49,213 nt of DNA from Planctomycetota bacterium (lineage in GTDB: Bacteria; Planctomycetota; Phycisphaerae; SM23-33), in contig JAAYCO010000048.1 of NCBI GenBank assembly GCA_012729725.1, forward strand, positions 1 to 49,213, in the 5' to 3' direction. This document shows, one piece after another, positions 9,701 through 15,863 of this stretch (position 1 is its first letter; each line of letters begins with the position of its first letter). Made by a program: the position numbers and the translations under genes. Under the pieces are notes generated by a model. The model was not told the DNA's origin. It worked only from the letters and a program-made list of their open reading frames with translations, and searched no databases.

Positions 9701-10051
9701 TATTATGGTGACGATCCCGACTATCGCCAGCTTGGCGAATATGCGTGGTATAACACAAACAGCAATAGTCGGACTCAGCCTGTCGGCCAGAAGCGGCCCA
9801 ACGCCTTTGGCCTGTACGATATGCACGGCAATGTCTACGAGTGGTGCAGCGATTGGTTTGCGGATTCATACGCGAATGCGAATAATACTAACCCCACAGG
9901 ACCGGCTTCGGGCAGCCGCCGCGTGCTGCGCGGCGGTTCGTGGATCTGCTATCCGCGCCTCTGCCGCTCGGCGCTCCGCTACTGGTTCTCCCCGGTCCAC
10001 CGGGGCAGCTACTACGGGTTTCGGGTCGTGGTGGTTTCCGGCGTGGACTGA
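6725..10051 (+). CDS. Membrane Ser/Thr kinase with CsgG-like and FGE-sulfatase variable domain (DGR target)
   Basis: From the ATG at 6725 (AAGGAG about 10 nt upstream; the track start at 6491 is 78 codons earlier) the protein has 1108 residues. Residues ~10-280 are a Hanks-type kinase with GTGGMGSVF, VAVKLL, HRDIKPDN, LLDFGLAK and GTPAYMSPEQ, so all catalytic motifs are intact. One transmembrane helix follows at ~331-352. Then come charged Gln/Glu/Arg-rich coiled coil, a CsgG/LpoB-like domain (~583-710, VADFSV...YQLVERSHLAAIL...IALGSVVRLG), more coiled coil, and an FGE-sulfatase/SUMF1 domain (~870-1105). The last ~40 codons have the composition of a DGR variable region, and avd plus a DGR reverse transcriptase follow. 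I infer a signalling receptor whose tip is retro-diversified. Confidence 0.9.
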   Translation: MGEKVDIRVDGYHLTDAIGTGGMGSVFRATVEADDKPVARGTTVAVKLLHPHLRTIEEFVKRFHREARLAASIDHPNVVRVLDEGCEDRKHYIVMEMAEGLKLNDLIGDNQPLSPQQTIEVMNQVCDALGAAAAVADPDQPGRVRNLVHRDIKPDNIMIQPLDRKQYDTMTRTGDKTALANIRVKLLDFGLAKDVKALSTILSQTGQSLGTPAYMSPEQCRGDDVDGRSDIYSLGVVAYHMITGTQPFAGPTTVAYATQHAEEIPPDILGRNPLCPKNLADCIYRCLAKDPKDRYAEAAELQADLVRVSKGQTVAKVYKFKKKGSFSHRKVAAIMAATAVILLLAVAGGWFFLTDRAKADFAEAVRQADVLIAAQDYAGASSKLQQAIADFPNRANKAQLTAPAHDRLRDIAAKAAEQESARMVSQEQQRRREHEAAAVAAVAAIKAKTAAADYQGAIDAANAALTTFADTPAGAQLPDLLAGATEKLRGRQEADKALAEAQRKQQEEQARIERDRQTAEAAARRERFVRYRDEGQVAYNRAVASGSRSDYLTARASFEAAIAEQQDAEVQRLLQQCIDRTTRHRIAVADFSVTGDVGIADAGKAVGELLLSRFGADRYQLVERSHLAAILAEHDLTMAEIVSNPARLRGKNLAGVRYIALGSVVRLGNIAISARVVDVTSGDIIQTAEVSAEDARGLQNALAELARILQMTPEEKKAYLDSALYPQLLAEARSKRQARQYDDAISIYQRVLAIRSTVDIQDELSACRRDKDAWERLQADERERQRQEAQRAKERQEADRERDQQFASLVQQARAIADTLPADRSRLTESQKSQAQRGVSLTDQALAIKPGDATATALKSRLAGYLGPEKELTLDLGGGVSMKLVLIPAGRFMMGSPSNEKDRDGDEGPQRQVTISKPFYMGVYEVTQAQYEAVMGNNPSHFKGANNPVEQVSWNDATEFCRRLSQRTGKTVRLPTEAEWEYACRAGTTTRFYYGDDPDYRQLGEYAWYNTNSNSRTQPVGQKRPNAFGLYDMHGNVYEWCSDWFADSYANANNTNPTGPASGSRRVLRGGSWICYPRLCRSALRYWFSPVHRGSYYGFRVVVVSGVD
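9914..10030 (+). other. Putative DGR variable region (VR)
   Basis: The segment encodes S-R-R-V-L-R-G-G-S-W and continues to GFRVV. It alternates invariant-looking codons (P, CRSA, R, GFR) with about 15 scattered ones that nearly all end in C or T: ATC, TGC, TAT, CTC, CTC, TAC, TTC, TCC, GTC, CAC, GGC, AGC, TAC, TAC. That is what AAC/AAT template codons give after adenine-specific mutagenesis at their first two bases. The framework matches FGE-type DGR targets, where the template usually encodes asparagine at these sites. The boundaries are approximate because the template is incomplete. Confidence 0.7.
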
Positions 10052-10103
10052 TTTTTATTACACTTTGCCCTTTGTTCTTTTACCCTTTGCCTTTCCTGGG
10101 GTT

Positions 10104-10139
10104 CCAAGGGGCGAAGCCCCTTGGCCGCCCGACGGGCGG
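10104..10139. promoter_or_regulatory. Two GC-rich hairpins between VR and avd
   Basis: CCAAGGGGC-GAA-GCCCCTTGG is a perfect 9-bp stem, followed directly by CCGCCCG-A-CGGGCGG. They start about 50 nt past the target stop and ~25 nt before avd. There is no T tract, so they are weak as a terminator. DGR homing can depend on a hairpin or cruciform just 3' of the variable region, so this is a candidate for that element, or simply an intergenic repeat. Confidence 0.5.
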
Positions 10140-10163
10140 CGCAGGTGTAGAAATGGTTTCTTC

Positions 10164-10508
10164 ATGGCGCAGGAACTGAAGGTTATTCAGGATTTCTACG
10201 ACTTCATGCTGTGGATAATTCACCACACTGAGAAGTTCCCGCGCCATCACCGCTACAGCCTTGGGTTGGCAATTGAAAACCGCCTCCAGAAAATCCTTGA
10301 TCTGTTGCTTCGGGCGAAGTTCTCGCCGAACAAGGCCGGATTCCTCAACGACGCCAACATGGAGCTTGAGGTGCTGCGATTTCAGGTCCGCCTGGCGAAG
10401 GATCTCAAGGCTATGCCGATCAAAAGCCACGGCCATGCAGCCACGGTAATGCATGGCATCGGCGCTCAGATCGGCGGATGGCTATCAAGCAAGGTTGTTA
10501 AATCATGA
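10164..10508 (+). CDS. avd: DGR accessory protein Avd (four-helix bundle)
   Basis: This 114-residue, largely helical protein matches Avd-like accessory proteins in length and pattern (KVIQDFYDFMLWIIHHTEKFPRHHRYSLG..., AIENRLQKILDLLLRA, NMELEVLRFQVRLAKDLK, IGGWLSS). Avd forms a basic pentamer that binds the DGR reverse transcriptase and the template RNA. It lies between the target gene and the reverse transcriptase and overlaps the latter by ATGA, so they are translationally coupled. The ORF-track entry that starts at 9678 is a read-through of the kinase in another frame; the first in-frame Met matching the family is at 10164. Confidence 0.88.
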   Translation: MAQELKVIQDFYDFMLWIIHHTEKFPRHHRYSLGLAIENRLQKILDLLLRAKFSPNKAGFLNDANMELEVLRFQVRLAKDLKAMPIKSHGHAATVMHGIGAQIGGWLSSKVVKS

Positions 10509-11695
10509 AAAGATACGGCAATCTATGGGATGCTCTTGTGTCGTGGGAGAACCTGCTGCTGGCCGCTCGCAAGGCCCGCCGCGGCAAGCGCGACCGCTCG
10601 GCCGTGCAAAGGTTCGAATTCGATCTTGAGGCCAATCTTCTCGCCCTTCAGAAAGAAATGATGAACGGGTTCTACAGCCCAGGCGACTTCCGGACCCATT
10701 GGATCAGCCGTCCCAAACCACGGTTGATTTCTGCGGCCCCTTATCGAGACCGTGTAGTGCATCACGCTCTGATGAACGTGCTGGAGCCGATCCTGGAGCG
10801 GCACTTCCACCCGCACAGCTATGCCTGCAGGAGTGGCAAGGGTACTCATTCCGCCGCGGACAGATTGCAGAGACTTCTTAAACACAACCGGTATTTCTTG
10901 CAGTGCGACATTCAGAAATACTTCCCCAGCATCGATCACGAAATACTTAAAGGGATGATCCGGCGGCTGATTAAAGACAACCGCATATTGTGGCTGGCGG
11001 ATCTTGTCGTAGACCACTCGAATGAGCAGGAATCGAGATGCGAATACTTTTCTGGTGATGATCTCTTTGCCCCTTACCGGCGTCGGCGCGGGCTTCCGAT
11101 CGGCAACCTTACCAGTCAGTGGCTGGCGAACTGGTACCTGACGCCACTGGACCATTTCGTGACAAGCAAACTTGGGCTGGGCGCATACGTCCGCTACTGC
11201 GACGACTTTATCTTGTGCCACAACAGGCGCTCGGCGTTAATGGAGGCAGCCGGAGCCATTCGTCAGTTCCTGTCGGGCCTTCGCTTGCGGCTGCACGAAC
11301 GCAAGCTTCAGATACAGCCCTCCGGCCTGGGCGCAACGTTTGTGGGCTTCCGCCTGTGGTCCTCGCACCGGCTCGTCCGCAAGGCAAATGTTCGCCAGTT
11401 CCGTAGGCGGGTGCGGTGGATGCGACGAGCATACGCCAATGGGATAATCCAGTGGACTGACATCAAGCCGCGTCTTGCCAGTTGGATTGGACACGCGCGG
11501 CAAGCTGATAGTGAGAGGCTGATCCGCCGCATCGCGAGCGAATGGGTCTTCACGAGGGACAGCGCCGAAGAGCAACCGCGTGCTGCGAGGGGGAAAAAGG
11601 GGTCAGGAACCTTTTTCGATTGGCCATTCTGGCTATATCGTCATGCCAAGAAGTTGCCGAGTAACCACTGGTGGCGTGGAGCATCATGTGCCTAA
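10505..11695 (+). CDS. DGR-type reverse transcriptase
   Basis: This 396-residue RT has the fingers/palm motifs of DGR enzymes: KPRLISAAPYRDRVVHHAL, CDIQKYFPSIDHEIL, RGLPIGNLTSQWLANWYL (the (L/I)GNxxSQ motif that replaces the retroviral/group II QG motif), the catalytic YCDD in VRYCDDFILCH, and VGFRLWSSHRLVRKANVRQFRRR followed by SWIGHARQAD. It copies a template RNA with adenine errors into the target gene. The family's core ends near IASEW; the last ~35 codons (KKGSGTFFDWPFW...) are translated from a REP/RAYT-derived repeat that replaced the original 3' region, so the C-terminus is probably altered. Confidence 0.92.
   Translation: MKRYGNLWDALVSWENLLLAARKARRGKRDRSAVQRFEFDLEANLLALQKEMMNGFYSPGDFRTHWISRPKPRLISAAPYRDRVVHHALMNVLEPILERHFHPHSYACRSGKGTHSAADRLQRLLKHNRYFLQCDIQKYFPSIDHEILKGMIRRLIKDNRILWLADLVVDHSNEQESRCEYFSGDDLFAPYRRRRGLPIGNLTSQWLANWYLTPLDHFVTSKLGLGAYVRYCDDFILCHNRRSALMEAAGAIRQFLSGLRLRLHERKLQIQPSGLGATFVGFRLWSSHRLVRKANVRQFRRRVRWMRRAYANGIIQWTDIKPRLASWIGHARQADSERLIRRIASEWVFTRDSAEEQPRAARGKKGSGTFFDWPFWLYRHAKKLPSNHWWRGASCA
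11571..11592 (+). other. Truncated DGR template repeat (TR) remnant
   Basis: AGCAACCGCGTGCTGCGAGG aligns without gaps to AGCCGCCGCGTGCTGCGCGG at the start of the variable region (9914). Of 22 positions compared, 18 match, including 12 in a row. Three of the four differences are template A (to C, G, C), the DGR signature, and the fourth lies at the junction. In the target's frame it reads SNRVLRGG versus SRRVLRGG. The match stops exactly where the tandem repeat begins, so the rest of the template seems deleted or displaced. The alignment is short, so chance is not fully excluded. Confidence 0.55.
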
Positions 11696-11887
11696 CCGGT
11701 CACATGCACGTCTAAGACTGGTTGAATAGCAGGCGGATTATCGTGCTTTCTTCAGTCCGTGGCGGGAGAGGCCCACGAGCGGGTTGCAATGCGGCCCTGC
11801 TCCCTTTAACCCCCTGACGCCAAACAGCCCAAAGACCAAACCTCCTGCCGCCGATCGCGGAATCCGGCGTGTTTCGGTGTGGGGGGG
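11594..11887 (+). repeat. Tandem repeat copy 1 (REP hairpin + decayed RAYT start)
   Basis: This is the first of two ~294-bp direct repeats that are about 93% identical by eye. It begins with a REP-like hairpin AAAAAGG-GGTCAGGAA-CCTTTTT. About 25 nt later comes an ORF start reading MPRSCRVTTGGVEHHVPNR...E, then a TAG stop, then QADYRAFFS. That is the N-terminus of a REP-associated tyrosine (IS200-like Y1) transposase with a nonsense codon. The remainder is non-coding and contains an inverted, degenerate copy of the GTCAGG core. The beginning overlaps the 3' end of the RT gene. Confidence 0.8.
11643..11760 (+). pseudogene. RAYT (IS200-like) transposase N-terminal fragment, copy 1
   Basis: Starting at ATG 11643 the frame gives MPRSCRVTTGGVEHHVPNRSHAR..., TAG, QADYRAFFS. 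The 'RVTTGGV-x-x-H-V-x-NR' and 'QADYRAF' segments are typical of the start of REP-associated Y1 transposases. The HUH motif and catalytic Tyr that should lie further on are absent, so it is a non-functional stub. Confidence 0.65.
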
Positions 11888-12180
11888 AAAAAGGGGTCAG
11901 GAACCTTTTTCGAGTGGACATTCTGGCTATATCGTCATGCCAAGAAGTTGCCGAGTAACCACTGGTGGCGTGGAGCATCATGTGCCTAACCGGTCACATG
12001 CACGTCTGGCAGTGGTGGAATAGCAGGCGGATTATCGTGCTTTCTTCAGTCCGTGGCGGCAGAGGCCCACGAGCGGGTTGCAATGCGGCCCTGCTCCCTT
12101 TAACCCCCTGACACCAAACAGCACAAAGTCCCAACTTCCTGCCGCCGATCGCGGAATCGGCGCGTTTCGGGATGTGCGGG
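11888..12180 (+). repeat. Tandem repeat copy 2 (REP hairpin + decayed RAYT start)
   Basis: This second copy of the 294-bp unit begins with the same AAAAAGG-GGTCAGGAA-CCTTTTT hairpin. It differs from copy 1 by scattered substitutions (for example CGTCTGGCAGTGG for CGTCTAAGACTGG). It ends near GTTTCGGGATGTGCGGG, about 30 nt before the stop codon of the convergent metallopeptidase gene. Tandem duplication after insertion is the simplest origin. Confidence 0.8.
11937..12023 (+). pseudogene. RAYT transposase N-terminal fragment, copy 2
   Basis: This is the same 28-codon transposase start as in copy 1 (MPRSCRVTTGGVEHHV...LAVVE), ended by TAG and again followed in frame by a QADYRAFF-like continuation. 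It has no catalytic region. The two stubs are 294 bp apart, as expected for a tandem duplication. Confidence 0.62.
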
Positions 12181-12210
12181 AAGCTGGAACCGATCAGCGA
12201 AAACCCCTGC

Positions 12211-12585
12211 CTAAGCATATCCCAGCCGGTCCAGGTCGTCTTCGTCCATTCCGAAATGGTGGCCGATTTCGTGCAGGATGGTCTTGCGAACCTGCTGCAC
12301 GATCCGACGGCGGGTGGGGCAGATGCTTTCGATGTTGTCCTTGAAGATGTAGATGATTTCAGGCATCGAGTTATTGGCGAGCACGGACTTCTCGGTGAGC
12401 GGCAGCCCGCGGTAAAGGCCAAGCAGCACGTCGCGGCGGCGAAGCTTCAGGTCGCGCAGCATCTTCTTGTCCGGCTGGGGCTGAACCTGGATGATCACGT
12501 TGTCGAGGTGTTTCTTAAAATCCTCTGGCAGCGAATCAATAGCATCCCTCACGGCGGCGTCGAAATCTTCGTCATCAAGTCGCAT
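12211..12585 (-). CDS. Minimal zincin metallopeptidase (DUF1025-like)
   Basis: From the ATG at 12585 (GGAG 7-10 nt upstream) this is a 124-residue protein of the small zincin type. The metal site HEIGHHFGM lies near the C-terminus, followed by DEDDLDRLGYA. The N-terminal half has FDAAVRDAIDSLPEDF and the strand VIIQVQPQP, both typical of this family. The track start at 12651 adds 22 residues without a ribosome site. Members are short, cytoplasmic and of unclear substrate. The gene converges on the DGR/repeat region. Confidence 0.85.
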   Translation of the reverse strand: MRLDDEDFDAAVRDAIDSLPEDFKKHLDNVIIQVQPQPDKKMLRDLKLRRRDVLLGLYRGLPLTEKSVLANNSMPEIIYIFKDNIESICPTRRRIVQQVRKTILHEIGHHFGMDEDDLDRLGYA

Positions 12586-12721
12586 CTGCTCTCCGGCTGA
12601 CGGTCTGACTCTAAAATACGAAAAATTTTCAACTTTGTCGAACCCATACATGCCCGTCGCGTATCACTTGGTGAGCAGAGTCGATGCGGGCCGTTTCTCC
12701 TCCTTTCCGGCCCGCTACATG

Positions 12722-12764
12722 AAAAGACAAGCGCGGTCCCCCTTCGCCGCGTTTGTCTTTTTTT
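12722..12764. terminator. Bidirectional hairpin terminator after the Gfo/Idh gene
   Basis: AAAGACAAGCGCGG pairs with CCGCGTTTGTCTTT (14-bp stem with one G-T wobble), followed by seven T on the plus side. On the minus strand a CTTTTC tail follows the stem. It sits ~35 nt past the stop of the minus-strand Gfo/Idh gene. Confidence 0.8.
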
Positions 12765-12800
12765 ATGGAGTGGCCATCAAGCTTGTCGCCGCCGGCAATA

Positions 12801-13949
12801 TCAGGCGGCCTTCGCGCCCGGCGTCGAGGCGAAAGCGTCGGCCTCCTGGGCAAGCTCCAACGCCAGCAGCCCGTTGCGCTCGTTGATCCGCCGCGGGTGC
12901 GCAGCGTCGCCAAGGAAGGCTATCTGATCCGCCAGAAGGCTCCGCACGCCGTTTGAGTACACGGTCTGCTTGGTTGCGTCGATCTTGTACTCAAGCGACG
13001 TCATGCGGGTGTACGACCGCTCCCGGCCTCGTGAAAAAACCTTGGCGGTTGTGGCGGAAATCTCCTGCTCTGTCGTAACCTGCGCGGACGGCGCGATGGC
13101 GGAAAGCCGGTTCTGGCCGTTCTCGTCCAGCAGCGCAGCCAGCCGCATCGACATTGGGATCCACCCGTCCACCACGATCTCGCCCAACTCGCAGATTATG
13201 CGGTGAGTGGTGCGGTCCAACTCGGCGGGCTGGTCGAATCCGTGGTAGTGCGACGCAATCGCGCCGCCTTCGTGCAGCACCTCGCACATCACCCGGTCTT
13301 CCATTCCCTGGCCGTCTCTTGTCAGTGCCCCGGCCCACACAACGCTGCCCCTGGAAAACCAGAAGCGGTACAGATCGAAGAAGTGCACGCCGTGCTCGAT
13401 GAATATGCCGCCCGATTCGCTCTTGTCCCAGAACCAGTGGCTGTGCGGCAGCTTTGAATCGCTGGCGCAGTTGATCATCTGCGCCCGCAGCACCTTGCCC
13501 AGCAGGCCCGATTCGAGCACTGCCTTCACCATGTCCGTAACGGGATTGTACCGCAGGACGAAGTTCACCGGCGCTATCGTGCCCGCCTGACGCGTGACGC
13601 TGAGCATCTCGTCGGCCTGCGAGATATTCAGCGCCAGCGGCTTTTCGCAAAGGCAGTGCTTTCCGTGCCTGGCCGCCTGAATGACAAGCAGGTGATGCGT
13701 TGACGGCGGGGTTGCGATATGAACCAGGTCCACGTCCGCCTGGTTAAAGAGGTCTTGAGCCTTGTAGAAGGCCCGCGTGTTGAACTGCCGTGCCGTCAGA
13801 TCGGCCACTTCCTTGCGCACATCCGCCACGGCGGCGATTCTTACCTGTGGCATTGTCGAGAACGCCTCAAGACAGAACGTTCCGAAGCCGCCGCAGCCGA
13901 TGAGCCCAAGGCCGATGGGTTTGGTTTTCTCCACGACGTATCCTTTCAT
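12801..13949 (-). CDS. Gfo/Idh/MocA family oxidoreductase
   Basis: This protein of up to 382 residues has an N-terminal NAD(P)-binding Rossmann domain (LGLIGCGGFGTFCLEAF) and the active-site motif CEKPLALN. Its C-terminal alpha/beta domain starts around VNFVLRYNP and contains HSHWFWDKSESGGIFIEHGVHFFDL, where GG-x-x-x-(D/E)-x-G-x-H matches the family's catalytic region. These enzymes oxidise or reduce sugars and inositols; the substrate is not predictable here. The start is uncertain: the ATG at 13949 has no clear ribosome site, while a GTG five codons later (13934) has AAAGGA at ideal spacing. It is monocistronic, with a terminator downstream. Confidence 0.9.
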   Translation of the reverse strand: MKGYVVEKTKPIGLGLIGCGGFGTFCLEAFSTMPQVRIAAVADVRKEVADLTARQFNTRAFYKAQDLFNQADVDLVHIATPPSTHHLLVIQAARHGKHCLCEKPLALNISQADEMLSVTRQAGTIAPVNFVLRYNPVTDMVKAVLESGLLGKVLRAQMINCASDSKLPHSHWFWDKSESGGIFIEHGVHFFDLYRFWFSRGSVVWAGALTRDGQGMEDRVMCEVLHEGGAIASHYHGFDQPAELDRTTHRIICELGEIVVDGWIPMSMRLAALLDENGQNRLSAIAPSAQVTTEQEISATTAKVFSRGRERSYTRMTSLEYKIDATKQTVYSNGVRSLLADQIAFLGDAAHPRRINERNGLLALELAQEADAFASTPGAKAA

Positions 13950-14076
13950 TGTGCAATGAATGATACGCGCCGCGCCCGCGAGGGCTTTCTTTCGTCATGC
14001 AGTCGGCCCGCGCGAAAACGCGTCTCGGGCCTCCTATAATTCTCGCAAGCAGTGCCACAGAAGAAAGGAGAAACAC

Positions 14077-14886
14077 ATGTTCTTCGACTTTCTGATCCGC
14101 CCCAGCGCCTTTGGCCCCATGGTCCCAGCGCCTTTGCAGGGCAGGTCGAACCGGCGAGTCTTCAGGGCTAACGCGGGCAACACAGGCGGTGGGCCCGGTA
14201 GGGGCGAAATGCCCGACGAGCCGCCGTCCACCGGCGAAGGCAGCCGGCTTCCAAGGACGCCGCACGTAAAAGGTTTGTCGCTTTGGCGAATCCTGACCGC
14301 AATTGGCGGGCTGGTGATGATCATCTCGTTCTTCACGCCGTGGTGGCGGATGAGCATCGATGTTCGCAGCCCCGGCCAGCAGGACGTCGCCAGGCGCACG
14401 CTGGAGCAGGAACTATCCGAGTATCGCCTTGTCCGGATGGATCATGCTGAGTTTCACAATCGCCGTTTTGGCGGCGGGCAGTTGAACCGGTTCGAGCGTC
14501 CCCTTGATCAGCAAGGCGGCTCTCACGCGCTGCGCGCATGGGGATGGGATTTTGGCAGGGGAATCGCCACGCTGATTCTCGGCCTGGTGGTTCTGGCGGT
14601 TGCGATGGTCGTGATGTTCGTGCCGATAATGCGATACTACGCGTGGACGGCCATGCTTCCGGCAGCGCTTTTCGGGTTGATCGTCGTGATACTCAGCCTG
14701 ACGGTGTGGATCGGCTCTCCCGGCGAGGATGTTGTCGGCTCGTACATTCGATTCTGGCAGGGCGTGCACGTCGGGCCGTTCCTGGCGCTGGCGGGCGGAT
14801 TGCTTGCACTGGTCGGCGGCGTTCTTGACGGGCTTATCAACCTGATCTGGCACAGCAGGCGAACCAAGCGGCGCGTAGTTGCCTAA
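14077..14886 (+). CDS. Polytopic membrane protein, unknown function
   Basis: From the ATG at 14077 (AAAGGAG 7 nt upstream, so preferred over the track start at 13960) this is a 269-residue protein. It has a ~65-residue Gly/Pro/Arg-rich N-terminus, a helix at LWRILTAIGGLVMIISFF followed by TPWWRMSIDV and a polar loop, then two or three closely spaced helices (GIATLILGLVVLAVAMVVMFVP, LPAALFGLIVVILSLTVWIG) and a last helix near VGPFLALAGGLLALVGGVL. The spacing resembles small four-helix orphans of Planctomycetota. No catalytic motif is visible. It is divergent from the Gfo/Idh gene and converges on the TatD gene. Confidence 0.72.
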   Translation: MFFDFLIRPSAFGPMVPAPLQGRSNRRVFRANAGNTGGGPGRGEMPDEPPSTGEGSRLPRTPHVKGLSLWRILTAIGGLVMIISFFTPWWRMSIDVRSPGQQDVARRTLEQELSEYRLVRMDHAEFHNRRFGGGQLNRFERPLDQQGGSHALRAWGWDFGRGIATLILGLVVLAVAMVVMFVPIMRYYAWTAMLPAALFGLIVVILSLTVWIGSPGEDVVGSYIRFWQGVHVGPFLALAGGLLALVGGVLDGLINLIWHSRRTKRRVVA

Positions 14887-15662
14887 ATGCCGGTCAGATT
14901 GAAGAATGCAATTGCATTGTCGGTGGTGATTTGTGCGAATTCCTCGGCGTCCATGCCTCTTGCCGCGGCCAGGCAGGCGGCAACGTGAGATACGTTCGCC
15001 GGTTCGTTGGTCTTCATCCTGCGGACGGGCTCTGGGCTGAGGAAAGGCGCATCGGTCTCAACCATTAGTCGTGATTCAGGCGCCAGGGTCGCAAGGCGCC
15101 TGATTTCTTGCGCGTTGGCGAACGTCGAGATTCCCGAAAAACTGATCATCGCGCCGATGTCCAGGGCCTTTGCCCCGCCGGCCGGGCCTTCCGTAAACGA
15201 GTGAAACAGCACCGTTGTCGTTTCGATGCCGCTGTTGGCGAGTATCGCCAGGGTGTCGTCGAACGCCTCGCGGGTGTGGATGACGACAGGTTTGCCCAGG
15301 CGTTTGGCCAGGTCGAGTTGTTGCTGAAAGACCAACTGCTGCTGCCGGCGGGGAGAAAAGTCGTAGTGGTAGTCCAGGCCGATCTCGCCGATGGCGACAT
15401 TGTTGGCGTCGGCTGCAAGATTCTCAAGCTCGCGGAGGTAATCCTCCGGGGCATCCTTCGCCTCGTGCGGATGAATGCCCGCGATGAAGCGGACATTGCC
15501 CTTCCGGCCGGCGAGCGTTTGCGACAGGTGCGATTCGGCAAGGTTTGCAGCAGCGCATATGCATGCTATCACGCCGGCGCCGGCAGCGCGGTCAAGGACG
15601 GCGTCGACATCATCTCTGAGCCGTGGGTTCGTCAGATGGCAGTGCGTGTCAATCAGTTTCAT
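14883..15662 (-). CDS. TatD family metal-dependent DNase
   Basis: From the ATG at 15662 this is a 259-residue amidohydrolase-fold nuclease, the normal TatD length. Metal ligands are visible in order: DTHCHL at the N-terminus, the GEIGLDYHYD segment, VIHTREAFDDT, LFHSFT and VETDAPF. The family includes 3'-5' exonucleases for DNA and RNA. The track start at 15848 would add 62 residues of low-complexity sequence with no homology. The stop overlaps that of the convergent membrane protein gene. Confidence 0.92.
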   Translation of the reverse strand: MKLIDTHCHLTNPRLRDDVDAVLDRAAGAGVIACICAAANLAESHLSQTLAGRKGNVRFIAGIHPHEAKDAPEDYLRELENLAADANNVAIGEIGLDYHYDFSPRRQQQLVFQQQLDLAKRLGKPVVIHTREAFDDTLAILANSGIETTTVLFHSFTEGPAGGAKALDIGAMISFSGISTFANAQEIRRLATLAPESRLMVETDAPFLSPEPVRRMKTNEPANVSHVAACLAAARGMDAEEFAQITTDNAIAFFNLTGI

Positions 15663-15799
15663 GTCGGCAGGATACCTGCGATCAGCGGTTGCGTCCACTA
15701 AAGCGGGGCGGGGCGGTGAAACGCTTGCTCTCCGAGGCCGCGGAACGGGCGGCAGCGAATTCTGGTTTTTTCTCTTGCCATTTGCCCCGGGTAAAGGCA

Positions 15800-15823
15800 T
15801 TTTATGTTTTATAAAACGTAAAA
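15800..15823. promoter_or_regulatory. 24-nt near-perfect AT-rich palindrome upstream of the flagellar operon
   Basis: The site reads TTTTATGTTTTA then TAAAACGTAAAA and is symmetrical at 22 of 24 positions. It stands out in a GC-rich setting, 41 nt upstream of the MerR-like gene that heads the flagellar cluster. Such symmetry suggests a dimeric regulator's operator, possibly that of the MerR-like protein itself, overlapping the promoter. No T tract is consistent with a terminator of the divergent tatD gene. Confidence 0.6.
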
Positions 15824-15863
15824 GTGAGTCGCCCCCGCATCTGGGCATCTGTGAAAGGTCAGG

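Noticed and set aside
12160-12216. Second half of the DGR template after the tandem repeat
   Set aside because: Only GTTTCGGG (8 nt) resembles the VR end, and part of it is within the repeated unit itself; no A-rich Asn-coding stretch is present.
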